Assembly: GCA_013287905.1 (NCBI GenBank)
Contig: JABDCW010000014.1
Coordinates: 1-39,069, forward strand
Reading direction: 5' to 3'
DNA length: 39,069 nucleotides
Source: Chlamydiota bacterium
Lineage (GTDB): Bacteria > Chlamydiota > Chlamydiia > Chlamydiales > Parachlamydiaceae
A program made the translations under genes and the position numbers. The notes under the pieces are model-generated. The model did not search any database. It saw only the letters and a program-made list of their open reading frames with translations, and was not told the DNA's origin. Shown here in pieces: positions 27,375 through 35,868 of this stretch (position 1 is its first letter; every line of letters begins with the position of its first letter).

Positions 27375-29633
27375 ATGATACCTTCAGAAACTGATCAAGT
27401 GCAAGGATGTCTTGATGCCGAGGCTGTCCTTTCTACTTTAAGCCCTGATGGCCCGATCGCTGCCTCATTTACCGGTTTTGAATCGAGAAAAGAACAGCAT
27501 CTGATGATGCGAAATGTTTTGGATGCCTACAACCTCGAACATATCGCGTTGATAGAAGCCGGGACAGGCACCGGAAAAAGCTTGGCTTATCTCATTCCTG
27601 CGATGTTGTGGGCAGTAGAAACAAACAGACGCACTGTCATCTCGACAAATACCATCACCCTGCAAGAACAATTACTGCATAAAGATATCCCGTTTATAGA
27701 AAAAAGTCTTAAACTCGATATTAAGACGGTTTTAGTCAAAGGAATGCAAAATTACCTCTGTTTACGAAAAATGGAAGAGGTGGCTCACGATTTTTTGCTT
27801 TTTTCCAAAGAAGAAAATGAAGAATTGCAAAAAATTGAAAAGTGGAATGAAAACACAAAAGACGGATCGCGCTCTTCCTTGCCATTTTCCCTGTCTCATG
27901 CAGTATGGGATAAGGTTTGCGCCGATAGCGACACATGCAACCGCAACGCCTGTCCCTATTTTCAAAAATGCCATTTCTTCAAAGCGCGCCGCCAGGCTGA
28001 AGAGGCGCAAATCCTCGTTGTGAACCACCATTTACTTTTTGCCGATCTTGTCTGCCGGGAAACCTCCGCAGTCGCGAAAAATCAAACCGGGATCCTTCCC
28101 GATTATCACGCGGTGATTCTCGACGAGGCTCATCATATAGAAGATATTGCCACAGAATACTTTGCCTCGCGGATCAACCAATTAAGCCTGTTAAAACTCT
28201 TGAATGCCCTCTCCACAGAGAAAACACGCACGACACCGGGAAAACTAGCCTTTATCAAGCAAAAAATCCATGAACATTTTGCACATGCATCTATGGAAAT
28301 TTCTTCCCTGCACAATCGACTATTGATCGATATTCCGGGAATGAGGCGCGATCTTACCTCCCGCATTCATGAAGCATTTGGAGCTTATCTTCATTTTTTA
28401 CAAGCCATGCAACCCGTCAATGCAAAAATAGAAGGGGTTTCGGGAGAAGACAAGCTAAGAATTCTCCCGGACCACTATCTGCATTCCTGCTGGAAAGAAC
28501 AGGTCATCCCAAATACTCTTGAACTATCCTCAGCCCTATTGCGGTTTACCCAAGGGATCACAGCACTCCTTAAAGACATCAAGAATCAGAAAAACACGAA
28601 ACTCGACGAGCAGATCAAAAATGCCGTATTTGAAATTCAAAATCTCGTACTAAAACTTGAGAATGCGGAAAAAGCAATTTTTCAGTTCGTCAACGAAGTT
28701 GTTTCAATAGACAAGGTGCGATGGATTGAATTACAGACATTAAAAACAACAATCAACACAACGCTTGTCGATACCAAACTCGACATCGCAGACTTGCTTG
28801 GCACCCATCTGTTTAAAAAATTTCCTACTATCATATTATGCAGCGCCACATTAACGACCGACCATCATTTTCAATATATACGAAGCCGCCTCGGGCTGAC
28901 CTCAAGTCACCTGCAAACAAGGGAAATTAAAGAATACTGTTATGATTCCCCCTTTAATTTTTCCACCCAGGCTATGTTGGTTTTACCTACAGACCTCCCG
29001 GGTCCAAGCGACCCCGGGTTCATTCAGGCAGCCTCTCATAGCATTTGGGAAGCTCTTTTAGGAAGCAGGGGCAATGCATTTATCCTTTTTACCTCTTACA
29101 AAATGCTCGAAGAGTGCTTTGAATTATTAAAAGACCGGTTAAGAGAAAAAAAATACCCGGCCCTTAAGCAGGGAAGCGAAAACCGCCAAATGTTGTTACA
29201 TCAATTTAAGACGACTGATCATTCTGTCCTGTTTGGCACAGACTCTTTTTGGGAGGGGGTCGATGTCGTGGGCGATGCTTTGCGCTGTGTCATTATCGTT
29301 AAACTTCCCTTTAAAGTACCAAGCGAGCCCCTATTCCAGGCAAGATCTGAAGCAATTACAGAACGGGGCGGCAATGCCTTTATGGAATATTCCCTTCCTC
29401 AGGCAATTGTTAAATTTAAACAGGGATTTGGCCGCCTGATCCGCAATAAAACCGATCGGGGATGCATTGTTTGTCTCGACAACAGGGTGACAAAAAAGCA
29501 ATATGGGCAATTATTTTTAAACAGCCTCCCTGCCTGCCAGAAAAATTTCGTGCCAGGAAGCCTCATCAGACAACAAATGTCTGATTTTTATCACCGGACG
29601 CAGAACCTGTTAAATGAGACAAGGAAAAGGTAA
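27375..29633 (+). CDS. dinG: DinG-family ATP-dependent DNA helicase (XPD-like)
   Basis: This is a superfamily 2 helicase of 752 residues that unwinds 5'-tailed DNA, R-loops or G4 structures in the repair of stalled forks. Walker A is AGTGTGKSLAYLIPA and the DEAH box is ILDEAHHIEDIA. The four cysteines of the iron-sulfur domain lie in VCADSDTCNRNACPYFQKC. C-terminal helicase motifs are LFGTDSFWEGVDVVGD and FKQGFGRLIRNKTDRG. I start at the ATG at 27375; a TTG at 27360 would overlap rpoD. The ribosome-binding site is weak (AATAGG). It needs a Fe-S cluster, for which the suf genes are the source. Confidence 0.92.
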   Translation: MIPSETDQVQGCLDAEAVLSTLSPDGPIAASFTGFESRKEQHLMMRNVLDAYNLEHIALIEAGTGTGKSLAYLIPAMLWAVETNRRTVISTNTITLQEQLLHKDIPFIEKSLKLDIKTVLVKGMQNYLCLRKMEEVAHDFLLFSKEENEELQKIEKWNENTKDGSRSSLPFSLSHAVWDKVCADSDTCNRNACPYFQKCHFFKARRQAEEAQILVVNHHLLFADLVCRETSAVAKNQTGILPDYHAVILDEAHHIEDIATEYFASRINQLSLLKLLNALSTEKTRTTPGKLAFIKQKIHEHFAHASMEISSLHNRLLIDIPGMRRDLTSRIHEAFGAYLHFLQAMQPVNAKIEGVSGEDKLRILPDHYLHSCWKEQVIPNTLELSSALLRFTQGITALLKDIKNQKNTKLDEQIKNAVFEIQNLVLKLENAEKAIFQFVNEVVSIDKVRWIELQTLKTTINTTLVDTKLDIADLLGTHLFKKFPTIILCSATLTTDHHFQYIRSRLGLTSSHLQTREIKEYCYDSPFNFSTQAMLVLPTDLPGPSDPGFIQAASHSIWEALLGSRGNAFILFTSYKMLEECFELLKDRLREKKYPALKQGSENRQMLLHQFKTTDHSVLFGTDSFWEGVDVVGDALRCVIIVKLPFKVPSEPLFQARSEAITERGGNAFMEYSLPQAIVKFKQGFGRLIRNKTDRGCIVCLDNRVTKKQYGQLFLNSLPACQKNFVPGSLIRQQMSDFYHRTQNLLNETRKR

Positions 29634-29638
29634 TGAGG

Positions 29639-29716
29639 AAAAGGACAATAAGGACTTGGATGTCTTTGTCCTTGGTGTCCTTAAACTGGTGTCCTTAATG
29701 TCCTTATTGTCCTTTT
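29639..29716. terminator. GTCCTTA-type hairpin after dinG
   Basis: Arms 29639-29655 and 29700-29716 are 17-bp exact complements made of AAGGACAATAAGGAC units. The loop contains further GTCCTT repeats. T-runs occur on the plus strand. It shares its repeat unit with the hairpin after groL. It follows the dinG stop by five bases. Confidence 0.7.
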
Positions 29717-29754
29717 GTCCTTATTTCATCAACCTTAATTATTGGGAACAAATC

Positions 29755-30441
29755 ATGAACAGTTGCCCTAATTTACATGTCATTTTACTAGCCGGCGGAA
29801 CAGGCTCCCGCATGAATGCAAGTGTTCCCAAACAATTTATCCAGCTCAAAGGCAAGCCGATCATTTTATATAGTTTTGAATTGTTTATTTCGTTACCCCA
29901 AGTCAAGACCATCGTCGTTGTGTGCGAAAAATCCTATCGGGAGCTATTCCAACTCCCTTCAAATCACAAAAAAAACTTGGCTTTTGCGAACCCGGGGATA
30001 AGACGTCAGGATTCGGTAGAACAGGGATTTAACGCGTTAGAAGATTGCGGGCAACTGGTCTGCATCCACGATGGTGCGCGCCCGTTCCTTACAGCAGACA
30101 TTGTTGAAAGAACTGCTGAATCGGCTGCAAAGCATGGAGCCGCGGCTGCTGCCATGCCGGTCAAGTTTACGATTAAAGAATGCGATCAGAAGAATATGGT
30201 TGTTCATACCCCTGACAGATCGAAATTTTGGGAAGTGCAGACCCCGCAGACCATCCGGTATGATTTATTGAAGAAAGGCTTAAAACATGCGTCTGAAAAC
30301 GCGCTCAACGTCACTGACGATGTCAGTCTCATTGAAGCTTTAGGACTGCCTGTACAGCTCGTTCCTGGCGATTACCGCAATCTAAAAATCACAACCCCTG
30401 AAGATTTATTAATTGCAGAAAATCTTGCAATTTTACATTGA
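29755..30441 (+). CDS. ispD: 2-C-methyl-D-erythritol 4-phosphate cytidylyltransferase (IspD)
   Basis: IspD couples MEP to CTP, giving CDP-ME, the third MEP-pathway step. The 228-residue length is normal. Motifs are LLAGGTGSRMNASVPKQFIQL at the N-terminus (nucleotide binding), HDGARPFLT, and VTDDVSLIEALG. I start at the ATG at 29755 (MNSCPNLHVILLAGG); the frame is open upstream to 29614 but crosses the hairpin after dinG and has no counterpart in the family. GGGA precedes the start. ispG is in the same window. Confidence 0.94.
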   Translation: MNSCPNLHVILLAGGTGSRMNASVPKQFIQLKGKPIILYSFELFISLPQVKTIVVVCEKSYRELFQLPSNHKKNLAFANPGIRRQDSVEQGFNALEDCGQLVCIHDGARPFLTADIVERTAESAAKHGAAAAAMPVKFTIKECDQKNMVVHTPDRSKFWEVQTPQTIRYDLLKKGLKHASENALNVTDDVSLIEALGLPVQLVPGDYRNLKITTPEDLLIAENLAILH

Positions 30442-30553
30442 AATTGTGAAATTGAGGCTCAAAATCACAATAGAGTTGTAAAAATGCATCTTTTGTTTCT
30501 CATTTCCAGTGATACAAGGTGTAAACCAGCTTTACACATACACAAATAAAATA

Positions 30554-30592
30554 AATTCAACACAAAGGCACAAAGACTCTAAGACAAGAAAG
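30554..30592 (+). repeat. dispersed AATTCAACACAAAGG-type repeat, copy 2
   Basis: This is a diverged copy of the repeat at 1175-1208, in the 277-base AT-rich gap after ispD. Downstream of it lies only very AT-rich sequence with a possible promoter. Confidence 0.45.
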
Positions 30593-30681
30593 GGGGTAAC
30601 AACGTGCAAATTTTCATCCATTATTGGAAACTTTTTTAATTTAATTTTGTTTAAATTAAATTATTATCTAAATAATTTTTG

Positions 30682-30710
30682 TTGATTTAATAAATAAATT
30701 AATATAGAAT
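30682..30710 (+). promoter_or_regulatory. candidate promoter, possibly leaderless gene
   Basis: TTGATT at 30682 and TAGAAT at 30705 have a 17-base spacing in very AT-rich DNA. The start codon of the next gene is eight bases past TAGAAT and has no ribosome-binding site, so a leaderless transcript is possible. Chance matches are likely in such sequence. Confidence 0.35.
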
Positions 30711-30718
30711 TTTTAATT

Positions 30719-32140
30719 ATGAATATACAACAAGAACTATTTAATCCAGATCTTATTTATGGACGGCAAAGCGGGCAATTCTTATCCCTGTCACCGGAAG
30801 GAATCTCATTATCGCAGGCTCGTCCTCAAGGCCCATTGAGACTCGATGCCTATATTACCAGCTCCCAGGAAGTTCTGTCCCGAAGTTTACAAGGCCGTTC
30901 CTTTGAGGAGTTGACCACTTTAGCGACAAATTTGAGCTATGCGGTAGAAAAGCGCAAACAGGAGCACGTCTCCCTGTTTGGGGGAATAATTAACAATATC
31001 TATTTCGTTTCTTATTCAATGATTTTTTGTTGTTTTTCTGACACTGTGGCTAAATGTATCATTGTTATTTATATCGCTGAGATCACCACCCGTTTATTTT
31101 GGCAGCATTGTTCGACTTCAGATCGCGGCGGTGCAGCAAAGAACCATGAAGCGATTGCCAATCTCGTTTTTGACAATATGATCGAGGCATGGGCGGACGA
31201 CCAGGACAAACGCGACAAGCCATTTGTTTTAATGCCCGAAACTTTAGCTGGTGAATTGGCTGCTGGCGGCTATGAGCGTGCAAACGCAGACCGGATGGGA
31301 CATCGCCTGCTCTGCTGTACCAGGCGAAGAACTCTGAAGGAGAGACTCGCATTTCGGCGTATGCTTGATGCGCGCCGTACTATGCAAAAAGAGGGATATT
31401 TTGTAGTCACTCACGGACAAGGGGTTATGGGTGGAGTCATGGTCGATTTAATGACGGCGTTAACACAAAAACTAAAGCCCCGCTCTCAGTTACAAGATTT
31501 TAAGGTTCTTCGCCTTAGCTTGCGTTCGCCACAACGGTGGGATAATAACCGTAATTTACAGGAATTCTTTCAACAACATATTCCATCTCCATGGATGGAC
31601 ATAGGGCTATCGTCTCAATTGCTTTCCGTATCGATCAATCCTTGGGATCAGTCAATCTTTGAATCTGCCCTTTATTTCTGGTGGAATAATGGAAATATGG
31701 GACAAAATTTTGCAGGAATATTGCAAAAATCCTTATCCGAACAAGTAACGATGAAACCGGAAGGAAACCTAAAAATAAAGCAGGCATTTGAACGTTTACG
31801 CGAAATTGTGTCAGCAGCAGACCGTAGTTCCGGCACCCTCGGGCAACTCTATGCAATTGGCATTCCGGGCAATTTAGTCGAAAATAATTGCCCCCTTTAT
31901 CCCGCCTTTCCTTTTGGCATGCCAGACTGCCGAAAGTCTGCTCAAATTGCTCACCGGTTAAACACCGTCTGGTCAGAGGATTCCCCATGCCAAGGAAGGG
32001 TGCTGACATCGATGTTGCTCCCGGGGTCGCAAATTAAAGTCCATGCGTTTAACACACATTCCCCTGAGTTGCATCGTCAACTGGATCAGGCGATTCAAGA
32101 GGCTGCAGAGGAGATTGTCTTTCATATCGCTAAAATATAG
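30719..32140 (+). CDS. unrecognised 473-aa protein with one hydrophobic segment
   Basis: There is no known family match. Residues 1-85 are Gln/Leu/Ser-rich. A hydrophobic segment runs from about residue 93 to 127 (INNIYFVSYSMIFCCFSD, then KCIIVIYIAEITT) and could be one or two membrane helices. A large soluble C-terminal part follows, with the stretches GYFVVTHGQGVMGG and RVLTSMLLPGSQIKVHAF. The hydrophobic hairpin resembles bilobed segments of inclusion-membrane or other secreted chlamydial proteins, but this is speculative. The gene lacks a ribosome-binding site. Confidence 0.7.
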   Translation: MNIQQELFNPDLIYGRQSGQFLSLSPEGISLSQARPQGPLRLDAYITSSQEVLSRSLQGRSFEELTTLATNLSYAVEKRKQEHVSLFGGIINNIYFVSYSMIFCCFSDTVAKCIIVIYIAEITTRLFWQHCSTSDRGGAAKNHEAIANLVFDNMIEAWADDQDKRDKPFVLMPETLAGELAAGGYERANADRMGHRLLCCTRRRTLKERLAFRRMLDARRTMQKEGYFVVTHGQGVMGGVMVDLMTALTQKLKPRSQLQDFKVLRLSLRSPQRWDNNRNLQEFFQQHIPSPWMDIGLSSQLLSVSINPWDQSIFESALYFWWNNGNMGQNFAGILQKSLSEQVTMKPEGNLKIKQAFERLREIVSAADRSSGTLGQLYAIGIPGNLVENNCPLYPAFPFGMPDCRKSAQIAHRLNTVWSEDSPCQGRVLTSMLLPGSQIKVHAFNTHSPELHRQLDQAIQEAAEEIVFHIAKI

Positions 32141-32364
32141 AGTAATGCAAAAAGCCGGGCTGGTTTGCTAAGCTTGCAAAGTAACTGATCCTCTTTCTAT
32201 CCTGTTCATCATTCACAGCAGGTTGAGGACGCTCATTTCTGATTGCCATCAACATTTTGCCCAACATATTTAACCCGCTTCCATCTGCATTGAATGATAA
32301 AATAATTATAAAAATTTGAATCAATTTTCATGATTTACCTGAAGCTTACAACCTTGTTCAATTC

Positions 32365-32871
32365 TCAAATGTATTTTTCCATAAAGGTGCGTCCGGTGTA
32401 ACTGCCATCGAGCTCTTTAATCCAGCCAGGCTGCCGGCCAAATTCTGTAAATCCAAACCGGGTATAGAGATGAATGGCCGGATTTTCAGTGTATACCTGA
32501 AGATGCAGTAATTCTATTTTAAACTCTGTTTTTGCCAAATGGATCAAATTTTTTAGAAGATCTGATCCGATACCCTGCCCCCTATACCCCGAGCCGACAA
32601 TAATCCCAAATTCACATTGATGGGCCAGTTTACGATAAGGTTGCAGGTAAAGGGTGGCAATCCCGCAAGGGATGCCCTCTTTTACTGCCGTCAGACTGCA
32701 CCTGTAGCGGCTAAAACCGATCCATCGTTGAACGGCATCAGTAATTTCGGCTTCATCTGTAATCGGGAACCACCGAATGATCGAAGGATCGTCCAACCAT
32801 TTTCTAAGATAACGTGCATCATCGAGTTCTGTATAGCGTATGTCAATTTCATCACTTGAATTGCTCGTCAT
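32365..32871 (-). CDS. GNAT-family N-acetyltransferase
   Basis: This 168-residue enzyme transfers an acetyl group from acetyl-CoA to an amine of unknown identity. The acetyl-CoA-binding motif is GSGYRGQGIGSDLLKNLI (Q/RxxGxG/A loop) and the C-terminal part is NPAIHLYTRFGFTEFGRQPGW. I start at 32871 (MTSNSSDEI), behind a GGAGGGG ribosome-binding site; an upstream ATG at 32901 has none. In Chlamydia a GNAT gene is, as I recall, also next to prfB. A hairpin repeat separates it from prfB. Confidence 0.9.
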   Translation of the reverse strand: MTSNSSDEIDIRYTELDDARYLRKWLDDPSIIRWFPITDEAEITDAVQRWIGFSRYRCSLTAVKEGIPCGIATLYLQPYRKLAHQCEFGIIVGSGYRGQGIGSDLLKNLIHLAKTEFKIELLHLQVYTENPAIHLYTRFGFTEFGRQPGWIKELDGSYTGRTFMEKYI

Positions 32872-32936
32872 ATCCCCCTCCATTTTATCGCAACTGCTCA
32901 TAAGCCTCTCGTTTGGCTAAGTGTAAGCAACAATGA

Positions 32937-32956
32937 CCAGGGCGAGGACGCCCTGG
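32937..32956. repeat. CCAGGGCG hairpin (opposite orientation)
   Basis: A perfect 8-bp stem CCAGGGCG/CGCCCTGG closes an AGGA loop and is followed by CTAC. It belongs to the same family as the copies at 6861, 7460 and 9145, in inverted orientation relative to the first two. It is preceded by an ACTGCTCATAAG stretch also found next to those two. It lies between prfB and the GNAT gene. Confidence 0.75.
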
Positions 32957-32992
32957 CTACCTTCTTTTCTTTATTTTACGAACAGTTGCTTT

Positions 32993-34088
32993 TTACCCAA
33001 ATTCTTTTAAGTATGCATTGACGAAAGGATCTAAGTATCCATCCATTACAGCCTGAACATTGCCCGATTCTACCTTAGTCCGTACATCTTTAACCAGGGT
33101 ATATGGGTGAAATACATAGTTGCGGATTTGACTTCCCCAGGCGATCTCTTTTTTGACTCCTCCCATCTCTTTTAAGGCGCTTTCTCTTTGGGAAACTTCC
33201 ATTTCATATAACTTGGAACGAAGCATTTTATAGCAAGTTTCTTTATTCTGCACCTGACTGCGCTGCGTCTGGCAGGAGACAACAATTCCTGAAGGGAGGT
33301 GAGTTAAACGAACAGCAGAATCAGTTTTGTTGACATGCTGCCCGCCCGCGCCTGAAGCACGATACGTGTCTACACGAACATCCTCCGGCCGGATATCGAT
33401 CACAATGTCATCGGTAATTTCCGGTGTGACGTCGACGGAAGCAAAACTCGTATGCCTTTTTGCATTGCTGTCAAAAGGAGAGATGCGGACCAGCCGGTGA
33501 ACCCCTTTTTCAGATTTGGAATAACCGTAGGCGTATTCACCGGTAAATTTAAATGTCATGCTTTTTATGCCGGCTACATCGCCCTCAACGGTATCAATGA
33601 CCTCGACTTTCCATTTACGGAGCGCTGCCCATCGTTGATACATTCGGGAAAGCATAAGCGCCCAGTCGCATGCTTCTGTTCCGCCAGCCCCGGCATTAAT
33701 TGTAAGGTAACAATTTTTACTATCGAGTTCACCGGACAACATTTTGCGGATTTCTAAGTCATTCAATCCTTCATCGATTACATGCAGCTCATGTAACAAT
33801 TCTTCCAAAAGTTCCTCGTTACCAGGTTCAAAGGCCTCCTCAATCATAGTTTTTACATCGTCAAACCGCTTTACAAGCTGTTGATAGGGCTCTGTCCACG
33901 CTTTAAGACCTTGCGCTTCGGCAATCACTTTTTGCGCCTTTGCTGCATCATCCCAAAAATCAGGAGCCTCCGATAATGTTTGAAGTTCGTTAACACGCTT
34001 TGTTTTTGCACTTAAGTCAAAGATACCTCAGCATGTGCAAAAGCCGGTCGTTGATCATTTTAATGCGATTTTGTGTCTCATTATTCAT
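32993..34088 (-). CDS. prfB: peptide chain release factor 2 (programmed +1 frameshift)
   Basis: RF2 ends translation at UGA and UAA. The first 23 codons run from an ATG at 34088 (AAGGAG ahead of it) to CTT TGA C, where a +1 shift is required to enter the main frame, giving about 364 residues, as in E. coli. The main frame contains the SPF motif RISPFD and the GGQ motif GAGGQHVNKTDSAVRLTH. The in-frame TGA at 34017-34019 senses RF2 levels and is a standard autoregulation. The gene should be joined, not annotated as the 311-codon frame starting at 33928. Confidence 0.95.
34016..34029 (-). promoter_or_regulatory. RF2 programmed frameshift site
   Basis: The site reads G AGG TAT CTT TGA C on the minus strand. 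The CTT TGA C core matches the known slip site. The stimulatory Shine-Dalgarno-like element is shortened to GAGG three bases before CTT, whereas E. coli has AGGGGG. Confidence 0.9.
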
Positions 34089-34150
34089 TTTACTTCTCCT
34101 TGGTTGCTTTTAGATTAACAATAAATAAAATTAATAGCAATAACAACGAA

Positions 34151-34164
34151 TGTTTCATGAAACA
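34151..34164. promoter_or_regulatory. parS-like 14-bp palindrome
   Basis: TGTTTCATGAAACA is a perfect palindrome. It equals the ParB site TGTTTCACGTGAAACA with the central CG missing. It lies between prfB and the MITE. Whether ParB binds a site with altered half-site spacing is doubtful; it may be a repressor site for prfB or a chance match. Confidence 0.35.
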
Positions 34165-34174
34165 CTTCTACTAA

Positions 34175-34338
34175 TATACCGAAGGTGGTTCAAAAGTTGG
34201 GATTTTGACAAGAAGGCTGCTCAAAATTTTTCGTCTGGAGCGAGTGACCATTGCCTATGGCAAGGCACAAGTGAAGACAAAAATTTTGATGCAAAGCCGA
34301 CGGAGTCAAAAACCAATTTTTGAATCACGTTCGGTATA
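34175..34338 (+). mobile_element. 164-bp MITE-like element with about 60-bp terminal inverted repeats
   Basis: The two ends, TATACCGAA and TTCGGTATA, are the outermost part of imperfect inverted repeats of about 60 bases (34175-34234 and 34279-34338), so the element can fold into one long hairpin. It has no coding capacity: the frame at 34205-34390 is an artefact of it. Flanking TA/TATA could be the target duplication. Related fragments occur at 19930-19990 and 9094-9134. Confidence 0.7.
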
Positions 34339-34386
34339 CATCATTAACAAACAAATAATAACAATAAAAAAATCAAGATTAATTAA

Positions 34387-34415
34387 TTGACAACAAAACA
34401 AATATATAATATTAT
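34387..34415 (+). promoter_or_regulatory. candidate promoter of the effector-like gene
   Basis: TTGACA at 34387 and TATTAT at 34410 with 17 bases between them stand about 49 bases before the ATG at 34464. The region is AT-rich, so the match is only suggestive. Confidence 0.4.
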
Positions 34416-34463
34416 AAGCTTAAATAAATTGATTATTAACTATATTATTAGGGATTTCGTTTT

Positions 34464-35858
34464 ATGTCACAACCGATAGGAAGTAAGTCAGATTCTACAC
34501 AGCCACTTTTGGCCCCACAATCAAGCCCTCCCACTCCTAAATCAGATTTGTCTGACAGAGAAATAAAAAAAAGAATAAAAAAAATACATCACCTTTTTTT
34601 ACATACACTTAGCACTTTCGTAAAAATTTTTTCCATTGAACAAGAAATAAAAAAAATCGACCCGAATTACAAATCTTTTAAGAATTCTAAGCAAGCGCTG
34701 ACATTATCATTCCATACCGATATCCTCGTACGTGAAATTAGTCATTTTGTTTCTTTTTTAATTAAATCGTACAAATCACGCGAAAAGTATAAAAAATTAA
34801 AAAAAGAGATTGTTTCATTGGAAAAGACGGATGCGACAAACGAAAAGCTCATATCTAAAAAACATCATCTGACGCACAAAAAAAATAAAGTTTACGATTT
34901 TTTGGCTCATACCATTCATAAAACTGTCGCTATTTGCAATTCCACTCTAAATATTTTGTCCGCAAGCACCCATGCAGATAATATCTTCAAGGTAACTGTT
35001 ATTGCCTCTCCCGTTGTCTTTGCGATGAATATAGGCATTACTTGTTTTGAGGAAGTACGCAGCCGGAAAAAACAGAGTTATTATAATAAAAAGCTAAAAA
35101 ATGATCCCTCCTTAGATGAGGCGGAAAAAAACAACATACAAACTAAATTATTTCACTTAAAAAACAAACTCGCCCTCCGACGTTGGAGCTCTGTCGGAAA
35201 TATTGTGAGTAATATGGCTCTGCTTGGGGGTTCTATTATTCGGGTTCTTCCTCAAACTCCTCCATGGATGAATTTAACTGTTGTCACGCTTGGGGTTTCC
35301 ACTATTCAGCAAGTAGTCAATATAAAAAATATCTATATGAACGTTAAAAAACTCCAGTATCTTAAAAAAGAAATACGCATAAACCAGACAAAGGTAGATA
35401 GTCAGTCGAAACTTGGGGCCATTTATCAAAGCAGGATTAATTCCCTTCAAAAAGCGATCAAAAATAAAATCATTTTTGACATTTTTCAAAACGCGATCAG
35501 CATGCTTATGTATGCGGCAACAACGACATTGGCTGTGGCAGCTTTAGTAGGAGCGCCTTATGTTACGGTACCCTTAGTTGTCGTCGCATTCTCTTTATTT
35601 GCATTAAGCCAGGGTGTTGATATCTTTAGAATGTTCAAGCATGTTAAAAAAGACAAAGAGATAAGTAAGGAAGCAGACAAGCTTGTTAAGACGCTTGATA
35701 AGGCTGCCGGCGACCCGAAACTCGAACATGAATTTAATGAATTAAAAAAACAAATTGCAACCGATTTTAAAATGAAGGATGGTAATGGCAACCTTCGCAC
35801 CGATTTGATCAATGAAAGGCAAATCAAAAAATGGTATAATGGTCTGATATATATCTGA
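34464..35858 (+). CDS. putative secreted/membrane effector, coiled coil plus hydrophobic segments
   Basis: This 464-residue protein has no family match. The N-terminal 35 residues are Ser/Pro/Gln-rich with no Sec signal, which is compatible with a type III secretion signal. Long Lys/Glu-rich helical segments follow (about residues 35-150, and again after 280). Hydrophobic stretches stand near residue 175 (VTVIASPVVFAMNIG), 265 and 350-385 (LMYAATTTLAVAALVGAPYVTVPLVVVAFSLFAL, partial). The layout resembles membrane-inserted host-interaction proteins of chlamydiae. The next gene, 10 bases away, is a chaperone-like protein. The call rests on layout and context only. Confidence 0.65.
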   Translation: MSQPIGSKSDSTQPLLAPQSSPPTPKSDLSDREIKKRIKKIHHLFLHTLSTFVKIFSIEQEIKKIDPNYKSFKNSKQALTLSFHTDILVREISHFVSFLIKSYKSREKYKKLKKEIVSLEKTDATNEKLISKKHHLTHKKNKVYDFLAHTIHKTVAICNSTLNILSASTHADNIFKVTVIASPVVFAMNIGITCFEEVRSRKKQSYYNKKLKNDPSLDEAEKNNIQTKLFHLKNKLALRRWSSVGNIVSNMALLGGSIIRVLPQTPPWMNLTVVTLGVSTIQQVVNIKNIYMNVKKLQYLKKEIRINQTKVDSQSKLGAIYQSRINSLQKAIKNKIIFDIFQNAISMLMYAATTTLAVAALVGAPYVTVPLVVVAFSLFALSQGVDIFRMFKHVKKDKEISKEADKLVKTLDKAAGDPKLEHEFNELKKQIATDFKMKDGNGNLRTDLINERQIKKWYNGLIYI

Positions 35859-35868
35859 TGAGGATTTT

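Noticed and set aside
29614..29754. N-terminal extension of ispD
   Set aside because: It overlaps dinG and crosses the hairpin after it; IspD proteins start at about the position of the ATG at 29755.
32130..32324. Minus-strand frame of 64 codons (internal ATG at 32267)
   Set aside because: It overlaps the end of the 473-aa gene, starts at a TTG, and has only a weak ribosome-binding site. It could be a small gene or remnant but lacks support. The 32141-32364 gap otherwise shows nothing.
32993..33928. prfB as a 311-codon gene starting at 33928
   Set aside because: The RF2 N-terminal domain would be lost; the upstream 23 codons and CTT TGA C site show the true start at 34088.
34205..34390. Open frame of 61 codons
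   Set aside because: It lies mostly within the MITE-like element and results from its inverted arms; it has no ribosome-binding site.
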